DNA of 39,313 bases from Verrucomicrobiales bacterium. GTDB lineage: Bacteria > Verrucomicrobiota > Verrucomicrobiia > Limisphaerales > DUCD01. This document shows positions 1 to 8,086 of the stretch, one piece after another. Below the pieces are notes generated by a model. It saw nothing but the letters and a program-made list of their open reading frames with translations, did no database searches and was not told where the DNA came from. The DNA lies in the NCBI GenBank assembly GCA_012959985.1, contig DUCD01000025.1:4770-44082 (forward strand), in the 5' to 3' direction. Positions within the stretch are counted from its first letter, which is position 1, and every line of letters begins with the position of its first letter. The position numbers and the translations under genes are program-made.

Positions 1-866
1 CCACACCCCGACTTTCGGGCCAGGTGGTGGTTAGGGACATCCAGGAAATCCGCCTGACCGACCGTGACGGTTTCCAACATATTCTGTGGACTGTAGAACT
101 TCACCTTGTCTCCCTGGTTACTGACAGTGAAGACAACCATGACGCCAGCATTCACGGCACGTCGAACCGCGTTCTCGAGTACGGGGTTTATGGTGTTGAA
201 TGCCGCTGCAGTCAAACTGTTGTGAATAATATGAGCGCCCATCTCAATGGCATAGTCGTATGCGGCGGCAAACTCATCTTCACTTCCACCCCTTTGATCA
301 CCAAGGATTTTAAGAGGCATGATACGGGCTCGGGGCGCCACGCCGATGATTCCAGTTTCATTGTTACCGGCCGCGGCGATGATTCCGGAAACCCGTGTGC
401 CATGCCCATTCGTATCTCGGGGATCGTTGTTCTGATCTGCAAAGTTCCAACCGATCAGGTCATCAACGAATCCGTTGCCGTCATCATCCACTCCGTTGTA
501 ATCCTCTTCATCCGCAAGACCATTGCCATTGAGGTCTTCCCCAGCATTGACCCAAATATTCTGCGATAAATCTTCATGAGTGTAATCGATGCCGGTATCC
601 ACTACCGCAACCACAATTCCTTCACCCTGGGTTAAATGCCAAACTCGGTCCGCCCGGATTCGTTCCAGATTCCACTGCTGATCGAACATCGGGTCGTTGG
701 GCGGTCCCTGGGGAAATGCGCCGAACCGGGACAGGAAATCGTTGATGAAAGGATTGAGATCCGACGGGGCAGACAGATTGAAAGAAGACAGGACAACAAT
801 CATCAACGGGAGGAGGATCGTCCTCACTGTTGCCGCTTTTGATAACCTATCCCTGTAGAAGCACAT
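1..866 (-). CDS. Secreted subtilisin-like serine protease (peptidase S8), 3' part outside the window
   Basis: The minus strand is open from an ATG at 866 to the window edge, giving 288 residues of a longer protein. Residues 1-33 look like a Sec signal: basic start, then a hydrophobic core (ILLPLMIVVLSSF). The catalytic Asp is in VVAVVDTGIDYTHEDL (D90) and the catalytic His in DTNGHGTRVSG (H155), both classic S8 motifs. Between them is an Asp/Asn/Gly-rich stretch (about 110-136) of the kind that binds calcium in subtilases. The catalytic Ser would lie beyond position 1, so completeness cannot be judged. Residues 55-75 resemble the short linker seen just before many subtilase domains. It probably degrades protein outside the cytoplasm. 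A GTG two codons upstream of the ATG is an alternative start; no Shine-Dalgarno sequence is visible. Confidence 0.9.
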   Translation of the reverse strand, partial: MCFYRDRLSKAATVRTILLPLMIVVLSSFNLSAPSDLNPFINDFLSRFGAFPQGPPNDPMFDQQWNLERIRADRVWHLTQGEGIVVAVVDTGIDYTHEDLSQNIWVNAGEDLNGNGLADEEDYNGVDDDGNGFVDDLIGWNFADQNNDPRDTNGHGTRVSGIIAAAGNNETGIIGVAPRARIMPLKILGDQRGGSEDEFAAAYDYAIEMGAHIIHNSLTAAAFNTINPVLENAVRRAVNAGVMVVFTVSNQGDKVKFYSPQNMLETVTVGQADFLDVPNHHLARKSGC

Positions 867-916
867 TTTCACTGCTGATGTAACAGAACAGAATCTCAAT
901 GGGTGTGGGAGCCCCT

Positions 917-930
917 CAGATTGCAATCTG
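917..930. repeat. 14-bp perfect palindrome between the subtilisin and dehydrogenase genes
   Basis: CAGATTGCAATCTG is a perfect palindrome in the 103-bp gap upstream of the subtilisin start and downstream of the dehydrogenase stop. It could be an operator or chance; there is no T-run making it a terminator. Confidence 0.3.
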
Positions 931-969
931 TATATATTCGATCGGATAAAAACACCAGCATAATAAAGG

Positions 970-3948
970 TTATTTCAAAACGGACAAGTAAGCGACCAGG
1001 TCGGCTGCATCCTGTGCAGTCACATCTCTGAGAAGTTGCTCAGGCATCAGCGAAACAGTTTGTGCATCCATTGACGAAATCAGGGTTGAGGGGATTTCAA
1101 TAATCTGCGATACCGTATCTCTCATGACGACACCCGATTCAGTTCGCTCGACGATGAATCCTGAATACAGCTCGTCATCTGTGGTTTCGATCAAGTAGGA
1201 TTTAAATTCAGGGGCGATCACTGCAGATGGATTCATGATGCTTTCCAGGATTAGTTCAGGCGTATATCTGGAACCGATTTTCGATAAATCGGGACCCATG
1301 AAACGGCCCTGACCGTTTATTTGATGACAGGCTTGGCATTGCATTCCATCGGATGCAAAAAAAAGATTTCTCCCTCGGTCTGAGTCCCCTTCCAACTGGA
1401 GTATATCGTCCGGGTTGATTCGACTACCAAGAAGTTTGGAGCGTTTTTCCTCGGGAAGAAACCGGTCGAACAATTCCCGGATCGGGATCGCATCATGGCG
1501 GCTACCGGCATCGACCACTTTTTCTGCGAATTCAGGGGCCAGCAAACCTCTATCCACAGCCCTGAGATATCGCAACGCACCCGAGGTAGAGATCAACCCC
1601 TTTTCACGAAAATTCCGGGCCGAGAAATTGAACGTATCTTCAAGTCCCGGGGACACCAAATTGCGTATCCACTGGTAGATCAATTCCACACCTTCCCGGT
1701 CAACACGGTAAGACGCGAGATGAGGCATTCGACTTCGCCCGATTTTGGAAATGCGATAATAGAGAGCGGAACGGAAAGGATCTCCTTTAGCGATGACCCG
1801 GGCGTCCTGAATACCAAACGATCCCTGCAGTGGAACTTCTTCCATCATGTGCATTTTCTCCGGATGCAGATGGTAAGTCATCAGGCTTGGCACCGACCCA
1901 CCGGCATTCCGGGAATGACAATGAGCACAGTTTACATGAAGATAACTTCTCGCCCTGGCAGTCAGGTCTGTCTCCGGATTGTAGGGATTCACCAATGCCT
2001 TTACCGGACGACGTGAAGGAGCACCCGAAAGCAGTTTCATATCGCGCAATCTCTGCATTTCCGATTCCGGTTCCGGTTCCCTTTTATCGGGAAAGGCAGT
2101 TGGCATAGTTAGTTGTTCCGAGCGGAATGATAGAACGCCCTTTCTCCAGGTATTATGGCAGCGCAAACATTCGCTTCGACTGGAAGTATTCCAGACATGA
2201 ATGGAATCAGGTGAATCAGTTTCCCCTATTGGGAGTTGGACTTGTGCGCCACTTCCGTCAACAAGTTGAGCCTCATCCTGTTCGTCATTCCACAGATAGG
2301 CATACGCATTCCAATTGCCTTTTTCATAGTGAAGCAACTGCGTTTCGACTCGCCGTCCGGATTCCGGAAGAGACAGCGTTTTAAGGAAAACCGTATTCTC
2401 CGGAAAACTCCATTCACGACGATTCTGTCTCACCGATTTATTTCCGGGAACCGCGATCCAACGTTCTGAATCCGCTCCGTCCGACCAAAGTTCGGCGTTA
2501 ATCTGATAAGGAACAACGCCCGGCGCCGGCGAATGATCAGCCATTGAGGAAAAAAGGCCGGTCTCGCTGAGTCTGCGCGGAAAGTCATGATCGAGTTCCG
2601 AGTCGGGATTCGGTTCAAGGCGATACATGTCCCCCTCATTGTGTGCGGCAATGTAGAGTTCCCCGGAAGGGTCTTCACCGAAACCAACAATATGGATATG
2701 TGTATCCAGAAGTTCCTGATGCCAAGTCACTTGATTATTCGATTGGCGAAGCCCCCAAATCTTTCCGGTTTCATAATCTCCGTAAATGTAGGCTCCGTAA
2801 AGCTCAGGCAATTCACTTCCACGATAAACAAATCCTCCGGTAATTGAGGCCGCTTCCGAATGAGAGTGTTCCACAAGCGGGTGAAGCACCGGAGTTGGAC
2901 CGATTTCAAGATCACGACGTACTGGATGCCGCCCTTCAAATGCACTCCAACCGTAGTTTCCACCACGCTCCACCCGGTGAATCAATTCCCATAGTTCCCA
3001 TCCGACATCCCCGACCCATAGATCTCCGTCCAGCCGGTCAAAGCTCATCTTCCACGGATTCCGAAATCCGTAAGCCCAGATTTCGGGACGAAAATCATCG
3101 CGTTGTATAAAAGGATTATCTTTGGGAATACCATACCCAAGTCCCTCTTCTTCCGTGTCCACGTCAATTCTTAAGATTGTGGAGAGCAGATCGGTATTGT
3201 CCTGACCGGTATTCAATGTGTCCGGTGGGCTAGGGCCGGTCCCGTCTCCTGTTGAAATATAGAGTGCCCCATCAGGGCCAAATTTGATGCACCCTCCATT
3301 GTGGCCCCCCGAAGGCCAAGTGATGACGATTCTTTCGGTTTCGGGCAGGATCTGAGGCGGATTCATTCCACTCACTTCAAAGCGGGAAACGCGAGTTCCT
3401 TCCGGCAGTCCATTGCGGACAATGTAACAGAGGTAGACCCATCGATTGGACTCATAATCCGGATGAAAAGTGAAACCATAGATCTGCGCCGATCTCAATT
3501 GAAGTGATCTACGCAAATCAAAAAACAAATCTGAATCCCTCACCGATTCGTCCGAATGAAGGGGAAAAGAAAAAATTCTACCATCCAATTCGGCAGCAAA
3601 CATTCGATCCACTCCGGGTGTGGAGGTGATCGCAATGAGATTCCTAAATTGAAGCTTGGGAAAAACCCTTCGGAGCCTATAGGTCGATGCCGGGTCAGGA
3701 GTTCCAAGGACCCGGGAAGTTATCCACGGGGGACGTGTTCGTGCGATCTCCACCGAACCAGTCCCGGTTTCAATACCCGCCCCTACCGAGGTCGCGACCC
3801 CGGCACCTGTCTGAAATGAAGAAGCAGTGATGGACAGGAAAAACAAATTTAAAACAACGGTGATGGCCGACAGAAATAAAAGAGGAGATCCTCGGAAGAA
3901 GGAATTCCAAAGTTGAAAAGAAGGCGTATCGGGGTTCACAAGCCACAT
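970..3948 (-). CDS. PQQ-dependent sugar dehydrogenase fused to multiheme c-type cytochrome modules
   Basis: 992 residues. Residues 20-45 form a hydrophobic signal or anchor. About 100-445 is a glucose/sorbosone dehydrogenase beta-propeller, with typical GHNGGCIKFGPDGALYIS and RNPWKMSFD motifs and repeated GNYGW/YGDYETGKIWGL-type blades. About 475-765 resembles the SO2930-type diheme cytochrome region, with heme motifs CLRCH (594-598) and CAHCH (674-678). The C-terminus (about 855-992) carries a third heme site, CQACH (871-875), in a domain of the PVC 'heme-binding' type with the GPDLSKIG motif. By family knowledge it would oxidise a sugar or related alcohol in the periplasm and pass electrons through its own hemes to the respiratory chain. 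The substrate cannot be inferred. It stands alone: the next genes are a protease downstream and a non-coding region upstream. Confidence 0.88.
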   Translation of the reverse strand: MWLVNPDTPSFQLWNSFFRGSPLLFLSAITVVLNLFFLSITASSFQTGAGVATSVGAGIETGTGSVEIARTRPPWITSRVLGTPDPASTYRLRRVFPKLQFRNLIAITSTPGVDRMFAAELDGRIFSFPLHSDESVRDSDLFFDLRRSLQLRSAQIYGFTFHPDYESNRWVYLCYIVRNGLPEGTRVSRFEVSGMNPPQILPETERIVITWPSGGHNGGCIKFGPDGALYISTGDGTGPSPPDTLNTGQDNTDLLSTILRIDVDTEEEGLGYGIPKDNPFIQRDDFRPEIWAYGFRNPWKMSFDRLDGDLWVGDVGWELWELIHRVERGGNYGWSAFEGRHPVRRDLEIGPTPVLHPLVEHSHSEAASITGGFVYRGSELPELYGAYIYGDYETGKIWGLRQSNNQVTWHQELLDTHIHIVGFGEDPSGELYIAAHNEGDMYRLEPNPDSELDHDFPRRLSETGLFSSMADHSPAPGVVPYQINAELWSDGADSERWIAVPGNKSVRQNRREWSFPENTVFLKTLSLPESGRRVETQLLHYEKGNWNAYAYLWNDEQDEAQLVDGSGAQVQLPIGETDSPDSIHVWNTSSRSECLRCHNTWRKGVLSFRSEQLTMPTAFPDKREPEPESEMQRLRDMKLLSGAPSRRPVKALVNPYNPETDLTARARSYLHVNCAHCHSRNAGGSVPSLMTYHLHPEKMHMMEEVPLQGSFGIQDARVIAKGDPFRSALYYRISKIGRSRMPHLASYRVDREGVELIYQWIRNLVSPGLEDTFNFSARNFREKGLISTSGALRYLRAVDRGLLAPEFAEKVVDAGSRHDAIPIRELFDRFLPEEKRSKLLGSRINPDDILQLEGDSDRGRNLFFASDGMQCQACHQINGQGRFMGPDLSKIGSRYTPELILESIMNPSAVIAPEFKSYLIETTDDELYSGFIVERTESGVVMRDTVSQIIEIPSTLISSMDAQTVSLMPEQLLRDVTAQDAADLVAYLSVLK

Positions 3949-4046
3949 CCCACTCTAAGGGCCACTAGCGGTCAAGATTATTCACAAGGGCTCACTGCTG
4001 CCATTCTCTTTAGGGTTTTCCTTGAGCGATTTCGAACTGAATCAGC

Positions 4047-4132
4047 CCATTCTCTTTCTCATACTCTCCCTCTTTCTCTAAAATCACGGTAAAAGGAGAG
4101 AAGGGATAAGAGAATGGAATCAATGATCCCTT
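4047..4132. repeat. Imperfect long inverted repeat with competing stems
   Basis: A CCATTCTCTT...ACTCTCC arm (4047-4069) pairs with a GGAGAG...AAGAGAATGG arm (4095-4117). The same right arm can instead pair AAGGGAT (4101-4107) with ATCCCTT (4126-4132). A further direct copy of CCATTCTCTTT starts at 4001. Confidence 0.45.
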
Positions 4133-4152
4133 ATCCAAATGGCCGTAGGGCT

Positions 4153-4171
4153 CGCTGTACCCAGCGCGCCG
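4153..4171. repeat. Dispersed hairpin repeat, copy 1
   Basis: CGCTGTACCCAGCGCGCCG folds as a 5-bp CGCTG/CAGCG stem with a 4-base loop. The same 19-mer with one change occurs at 34770-34788. Both copies are intergenic. Confidence 0.55.
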
Positions 4172-4274
4172 CATATAGCGACGGTCATCAATCGAGGCGC
4201 TAATGTTTTTTCAAGTGGCACGCTGAGGACAACGGGCCCTACCCTATGGTATAATTGTAACCGTTGAAAATTTG

Positions 4275-4290
4275 TGTCGAATCTTCGACA
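4275..4290. promoter_or_regulatory. Perfect 7-bp dyad, possible operator
   Basis: TGTCGAATCTTCGACA has two perfect 7-base arms around TC, 20 bp downstream of a TATAAT-like hexamer and 110 bp upstream of the gene at 4400. A repressor site or small hairpin is possible; no direct support. Confidence 0.3.
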
Positions 4291-4399
4291 TGTGTGGTGT
4301 ATGGTATCAGGTGTTAATCGGGTGGTGCGGGATATCGCCGGCCTTAGTTAAACCGGCGACTTAAAGCGGAACATTAAACCAAACTTGTTAATTTCCTAA

Positions 4400-5191
4400 A
4401 TGAGTGACGAAGAACAAAAGCCCTTGGAGAACGAAGATACTCCTACAGAATCAACTCCCTCTACCGAATCTGAATCGGACAAGGTCAAGAAAGCTTCGAA
4501 ATGGGAAGTTTTCTTTCCGAGCCGAGCCGATGAATCAAGAGATGCCATCTACATAGCCTCCTTTTCTCCCATCATTTATTTCTGGCCATCAATGCTGGTT
4601 TTTTTTGGATGTGGTCTGTTCCAGAAAATCGGGATGTTCCCTCCGGATTCTGCGATTCCGGGCTGGCTGGCCATCGCCATTTTTGCCTTGAATGTGCTGG
4701 TGATCGTGCAGGATTTCGATCAGAAAAAATTCGTCATTCTGATCCTGTCGGTAACCGTCTTCATGATGACCTTCTGGATTATGAGGATGAAAGGGCTCCT
4801 GATCCCGGAAAAGTACATGGATTGGATTGTCGGATTGAATCCCCAGATAAGCACCTCGGCTTTCCTGATGTTCGGTCTGACGTTTCTATTCTTTTTCATC
4901 TGGGGAATGGTTCGCCCACTGTTTGACTACTGGCGATTGGAGCATAATGAATTTGTACACTTTATCCAGCCATTCGGCAGAGACCAGAGCATTCCCCGAC
5001 AAGGGAGCACGGTCGCCAAGGAAGTTCCGGATGTACTCGAGTTTCTTCTGACATTCGGAGGAGGTTCCTTGGTTATCAAACGCGAAGGCCGGACTTGGGC
5101 AAGGATATCTCATATTCCGTTTCTTGGGTTAAGGATGAAGGCAATCGAAAAGATGCTCTCCGAAACCAGAGTCACTTTCAGAAACCAATAG
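4400..5191 (+). CDS. Membrane protein of unknown function upstream of waaA
   Basis: 263 residues; family not recognised. Residues 1-35 are acidic and Ser/Thr/Glu-rich, a disordered cytoplasmic-type tail. Four hydrophobic segments follow at about 53-75 (IIYFWPSMLVFFGCGLF), 87-106, 109-128 and 150-173 (AFLMFGLTFLFFFIWGMV), arranged as two hairpins. The last 85 residues are soluble, with a basic pattern (SLVIKREGRTWARISHIPF) and a predicted alpha/beta mix. It lies 28 bp before waaA on the same strand, so co-transcription is likely and a link to the envelope is a guess from context only. The start ATG is preceded by an AT-rich stretch with no Shine-Dalgarno sequence. Confidence 0.75.
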   Translation: MSDEEQKPLENEDTPTESTPSTESESDKVKKASKWEVFFPSRADESRDAIYIASFSPIIYFWPSMLVFFGCGLFQKIGMFPPDSAIPGWLAIAIFALNVLVIVQDFDQKKFVILILSVTVFMMTFWIMRMKGLLIPEKYMDWIVGLNPQISTSAFLMFGLTFLFFFIWGMVRPLFDYWRLEHNEFVHFIQPFGRDQSIPRQGSTVAKEVPDVLEFLLTFGGGSLVIKREGRTWARISHIPFLGLRMKAIEKMLSETRVTFRNQ

Positions 5192-5219
5192 TTGTCCAAA
5201 ACCCGTCGATTTCCCTTCC

Positions 5220-6569
5220 TTGATTCGCAGAGCCTACAACTGGGTTTTCAGCATGATCTGTTTGCTGATTGCGCCTTTCTATTTTCTCAAGCTGTGGAAG
5301 CGGGGTAACTGGAGGGAAGGATTCGGGCAGCGTTTTGGGAAATATGATTCACGACTGAAGCAGCGCCTGACCAATCGCCATGTCATCTGGATGCATGCCG
5401 TCAGTGTCGGCGAGGTCAATGTATGCACTCAGCTGATCAAGGAACTTGAGCCGAGGATTCCCAACCTCAAGATTGTCGTTTCCACGACCACCACCACGGG
5501 AATGCAGGTGCTCCGTAAAAAGGTGCCTCAACACATCGAAAAGATTTATTACCCGATCGACCGCTCCCGATATGTGAAACGAGCAATGGCGGTAATTCAC
5601 CCCGAAGCGTTTCTTTTGATCGAGTCGGAAATCTGGCCCAATTTTCTTTGGCAGATTATCAATCGCCGAATCCCATTGTTCCTGGTCAATGCCCGATTCT
5701 CTGAAAAATCCTTCCGCGGCTACCGCCGCTACGCTTTTCTTTTCCGAAAGATCTTTGAAGGCTTTTCCGGGGTGGGTGTTCAACGTAAAGAGGACATCCC
5801 GCAATTGAAGCAGCTCGGATTCAGAGAGGATTCCCTTTGCGTTGTGGGGAATTTAAAATTCGATGCGTCACCGATATCGGAACAAAGAAAACTCGATGTT
5901 CCAGGAATGTTGAAACAGTTGGGTGTCGCTTCAAATGCCCATGTCATCGTAGCGGGAAGCACCCACGCAGGAGAAGAAGCCCTGATGGCCGAGATTTACA
6001 ACCACCTTAAAAAGGAATTCCCAGATTTGTTTTTGATTATGGTTCCCCGTCATTTTGAACGAGGGAAGGAAGTGGGAGGCCAACTTCAGCAAAAAGGGCT
6101 TCGATTCATTTATAGGAACCAAGTCACTGCAAAAACTCGATACGCTCAGGACGAACTCGACTGCCTTCTGGTCAATACCACAGGAGAATTGAAATTGTTT
6201 TATGAAGTAGCCACCGTCATTTTTGTAGGGAAAAGCATGATGGCAAAGGGAGGGCAGAGGCCAATAGAGCCTGGAGAATTCGCCAAGGCTATGGTATTCG
6301 GTCCACACATGGAGAATTTTCCGGGAATTACTGAGGCCTTTGTAAAAAACGAAGCTGCCGTCCAGGTAAATGATGAAAAGGAACTCGAGGAAGCACTGGC
6401 CGACCTACTCCGAAACCCTGAAAAGAGAATGCGTATCGGTAAAAATTCCGCCCGCGTGGTTTCCCAGAATCAGGGAGCTGTCGCCCGGACCATCGACATG
6501 ATCGTCCGGCATCTTAAGGTATCCGGAAAGGACATGTATTTTCCACCATCCGCAGATTCCGACAACTGA
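5220..6569 (+). CDS. waaA: 3-deoxy-D-manno-octulosonic acid (Kdo) transferase
   Basis: 449 residues, family GT30. It transfers Kdo from CMP-Kdo to lipid A precursor at the inner face of the cytoplasmic membrane, so the organism should make LPS. A TTG start at 5220 is chosen because it keeps the usual N-terminal membrane anchor (MIRRAYNWVFSMICLLIAPF); an internal ATG at 5253 would cut into it. The catalytic Glu is E65 in HAVSVGEVNV. Other family motifs are VSTTTTTGMQV, LIESEIWPN, VVGNLKFD, VAGSTHAGEE and the nucleotide-sugar end motif GGQRPIEPGEFAK followed by FGPHMENF. The more common GGHNPLEPA form is changed to GGQRPIEPG, which keeps the conserved Glu-Pro. The stop is only 16 bp from the convergent pilT stop. 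Confidence 0.93.
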   Translation: MIRRAYNWVFSMICLLIAPFYFLKLWKRGNWREGFGQRFGKYDSRLKQRLTNRHVIWMHAVSVGEVNVCTQLIKELEPRIPNLKIVVSTTTTTGMQVLRKKVPQHIEKIYYPIDRSRYVKRAMAVIHPEAFLLIESEIWPNFLWQIINRRIPLFLVNARFSEKSFRGYRRYAFLFRKIFEGFSGVGVQRKEDIPQLKQLGFREDSLCVVGNLKFDASPISEQRKLDVPGMLKQLGVASNAHVIVAGSTHAGEEALMAEIYNHLKKEFPDLFLIMVPRHFERGKEVGGQLQQKGLRFIYRNQVTAKTRYAQDELDCLLVNTTGELKLFYEVATVIFVGKSMMAKGGQRPIEPGEFAKAMVFGPHMENFPGITEAFVKNEAAVQVNDEKELEEALADLLRNPEKRMRIGKNSARVVSQNQGAVARTIDMIVRHLKVSGKDMYFPPSADSDN

Positions 6570-6585
6570 ATCACGAATCCCACAA

Positions 6586-7674
6586 TCAGCTCAGGATTCT
6601 CTTTCCTTCATCCAGAAAAATTCCTTGGAAATTCATCTGAAGTGCTTGAGCATTGCTCGCTTTCTCCAGTGCATCTTCTTCAGAAACTCGACCTTCCTTA
6701 ACTAGCTCAAAGAGCGCTTGATTGAAATTCTGCATTCCGTCTTCAGTCCCGGTTTCAATCGCAGCCGACAGTACGCCCAAACGGTTTTCTTCGATCAATT
6801 TCCGAACGGTTCCGGAATTGATGAGAATTTCAAGAGCCGGGACAACACTGCCATCCACCGTCGGTGTCATTCGCTGACAGATCACAGCCTTCAAGGTGCC
6901 TGCAAGCTGTCGGCGGACCTGCTCCCGCTCATCGGCATGGAAGAAGTCCAGGATTCTTGTCACGGACTGTGCGGCATTTGTTGTGTGCAAAGTGGAGAGG
7001 ACGAGATGCCCCGTATCAGCGGCGCTCATAGCAGCGGAAAAACTGATCGAATCGCGCATCTCCCCAATCATGATGACATCCGGATCCTGCCGGAGAACAT
7101 TGCGCAAGGCCAATTCGAAGGAGGCAGTATCCAGACCGATTTCACGTTGCTCAATCACACTTTCCTTGTCGGCAAACACGTATTCAATGGGATCCTCCAT
7201 GGTAATAATATGCTTCTTGGAGGTTTCATTGATATGTTGAATCATGGCGGCCAAGGTCGTCGACTTACCGGATCCGGTGGTCCCGGCTACCAGCACGATA
7301 CCACGTGTTTCTTCAGCCAGTGTACGAACAATTCCCAATAAGCCCAGTTCCTCGAACGCAGGAATTGTATGCTTCACAAATCGCATCGAAAGCGTGTATA
7401 GACCTCGCTGCTGAAAAACATTGGTACGGAATCGTCCAATCCCCGGCACGTAATAGGAAAAATCGGCCTCACGATTTTTTTCCAAAGTTTCTCGAATATG
7501 CTTTGGCAGGATATTTTCAAGAACCTTACTCATCCATTTCTCATCGGGAACAGGGGCTTCAATCGAAACCAGATCACCGTTAATGCGGAAGTAGACAGCT
7601 CCACCGATCTTGAGGTGAATATCTGAAGCGCCCCCATCAACCGCCGTCTTGAGAATTCTTTTAAAAATATCCAT
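6586..7674 (-). CDS. pilT: Type IV pilus retraction ATPase PilT
   Basis: 362 residues from the ATG at 7674. A longer reading would start at a TTG at 7722 inside the upstream gene and lacks family support, whereas MDIFKRILKTAVDGGASDIH matches the normal PilT N-terminus. Walker A is GTTGSGKSTTL (about 131-141), the Asp box is around MEDPIEYVF, Walker B is IMIGEMRD, and the His box is GHLVLSTLHTTNAAQ. Family knowledge: a hexameric cytoplasmic ATPase that drives pilus retraction and twitching. The C-terminal VRKLIEENR replaces the AIRNLIRE-type sequence of model PilTs, so a PilU-like role is possible. The upstream PilZ-like gene ends 25 bp before this start, consistent with co-transcription. No Shine-Dalgarno sequence is visible. 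Confidence 0.9.
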   Translation of the reverse strand: MDIFKRILKTAVDGGASDIHLKIGGAVYFRINGDLVSIEAPVPDEKWMSKVLENILPKHIRETLEKNREADFSYYVPGIGRFRTNVFQQRGLYTLSMRFVKHTIPAFEELGLLGIVRTLAEETRGIVLVAGTTGSGKSTTLAAMIQHINETSKKHIITMEDPIEYVFADKESVIEQREIGLDTASFELALRNVLRQDPDVIMIGEMRDSISFSAAMSAADTGHLVLSTLHTTNAAQSVTRILDFFHADEREQVRRQLAGTLKAVICQRMTPTVDGSVVPALEILINSGTVRKLIEENRLGVLSAAIETGTEDGMQNFNQALFELVKEGRVSEEDALEKASNAQALQMNFQGIFLDEGKRILS

Positions 7675-7699
7675 AAAACATCGAACTGGGAATGGGAAT

Positions 7700-8029
7700 T
7701 TATTCGGAGGGAGGAGGTGCAAACAAATTGATATCCGTCTGAGCTTGAGGGGAAAGATTCATGAAAACCATGGAAATCCGGTAGACTTGATCGACATCTT
7801 CCATGCAGGAGACAACCACCCCACTGCATTCAACGCGACGTCCATGATTAGGGAATTTCAATTCAATGGTCATCTCTGTCCAATCGGGAATGGCAGTCGG
7901 GGAGTGGAACTCGATTCCGTTTTTTCTGATTTCAGTATTTTCCAGAGAGAGGACCAAGTGATCTCCACTGGATTCGACTGAATCCGGGGCACCTTCCTCA
8001 GAACTTGTCTTCACTCTGGTCGAACTCAT
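7700..8029 (-). CDS. Small PilZ-like domain protein
   Basis: 109 residues. The pattern from about 25 to 95 fits a PilZ beta-barrel: a strand ending in NGIEFHS, then MTIELKFP, a strand CSGVVVSCM and the closing YRISMVFMNLS. PilZ domains normally bind cyclic di-GMP through an RxxxR motif before the first strand; no such motif is seen here, so ligand binding is doubtful. It is immediately upstream of pilT, which suggests a role in pilus control, since PilZ-domain proteins commonly accompany pilus motors. The assignment rests on pattern, not on a database match. Confidence 0.65.
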   Translation of the reverse strand: MSSTRVKTSSEEGAPDSVESSGDHLVLSLENTEIRKNGIEFHSPTAIPDWTEMTIELKFPNHGRRVECSGVVVSCMEDVDQVYRISMVFMNLSPQAQTDINLFAPPPSE

Positions 8030-8086
8030 AATCAGTTGGATTTCCGTCCTAATATACTCGATTTGAGGGAAACCGTCAAACGCGGC

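Larger units (their letters stand above)
3949..4399. other. 451-bp non-coding region rich in inverted repeats
   Basis: No plausible gene is seen between the divergent dehydrogenase and membrane-protein genes. It contains a pyrimidine/purine inverted repeat (4047-4117, overlapping an alternative stem that reaches 4132), a dispersed hairpin element (4153-4171), a TATAAT-like hexamer (4250-4255) without a good -35, a 7-bp-arm dyad TGTCGAATCTTCGACA (4275-4290), and a GC hairpin CGCCGG/CCGGCG (4336-4358) about 40 bp before the start at 4400. Confidence 0.5.

Noticed and set aside
24-569. 181-codon plus-strand ORF
   Set aside because: It is the antisense shadow of the subtilisin gene, whose minus-strand frame carries the catalytic Asp and His motifs.
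7675-7722. TTG start for pilT
   Set aside because: It overlaps the upstream PilZ-like gene and adds non-family residues; the ATG at 7674 matches PilT N-termini.
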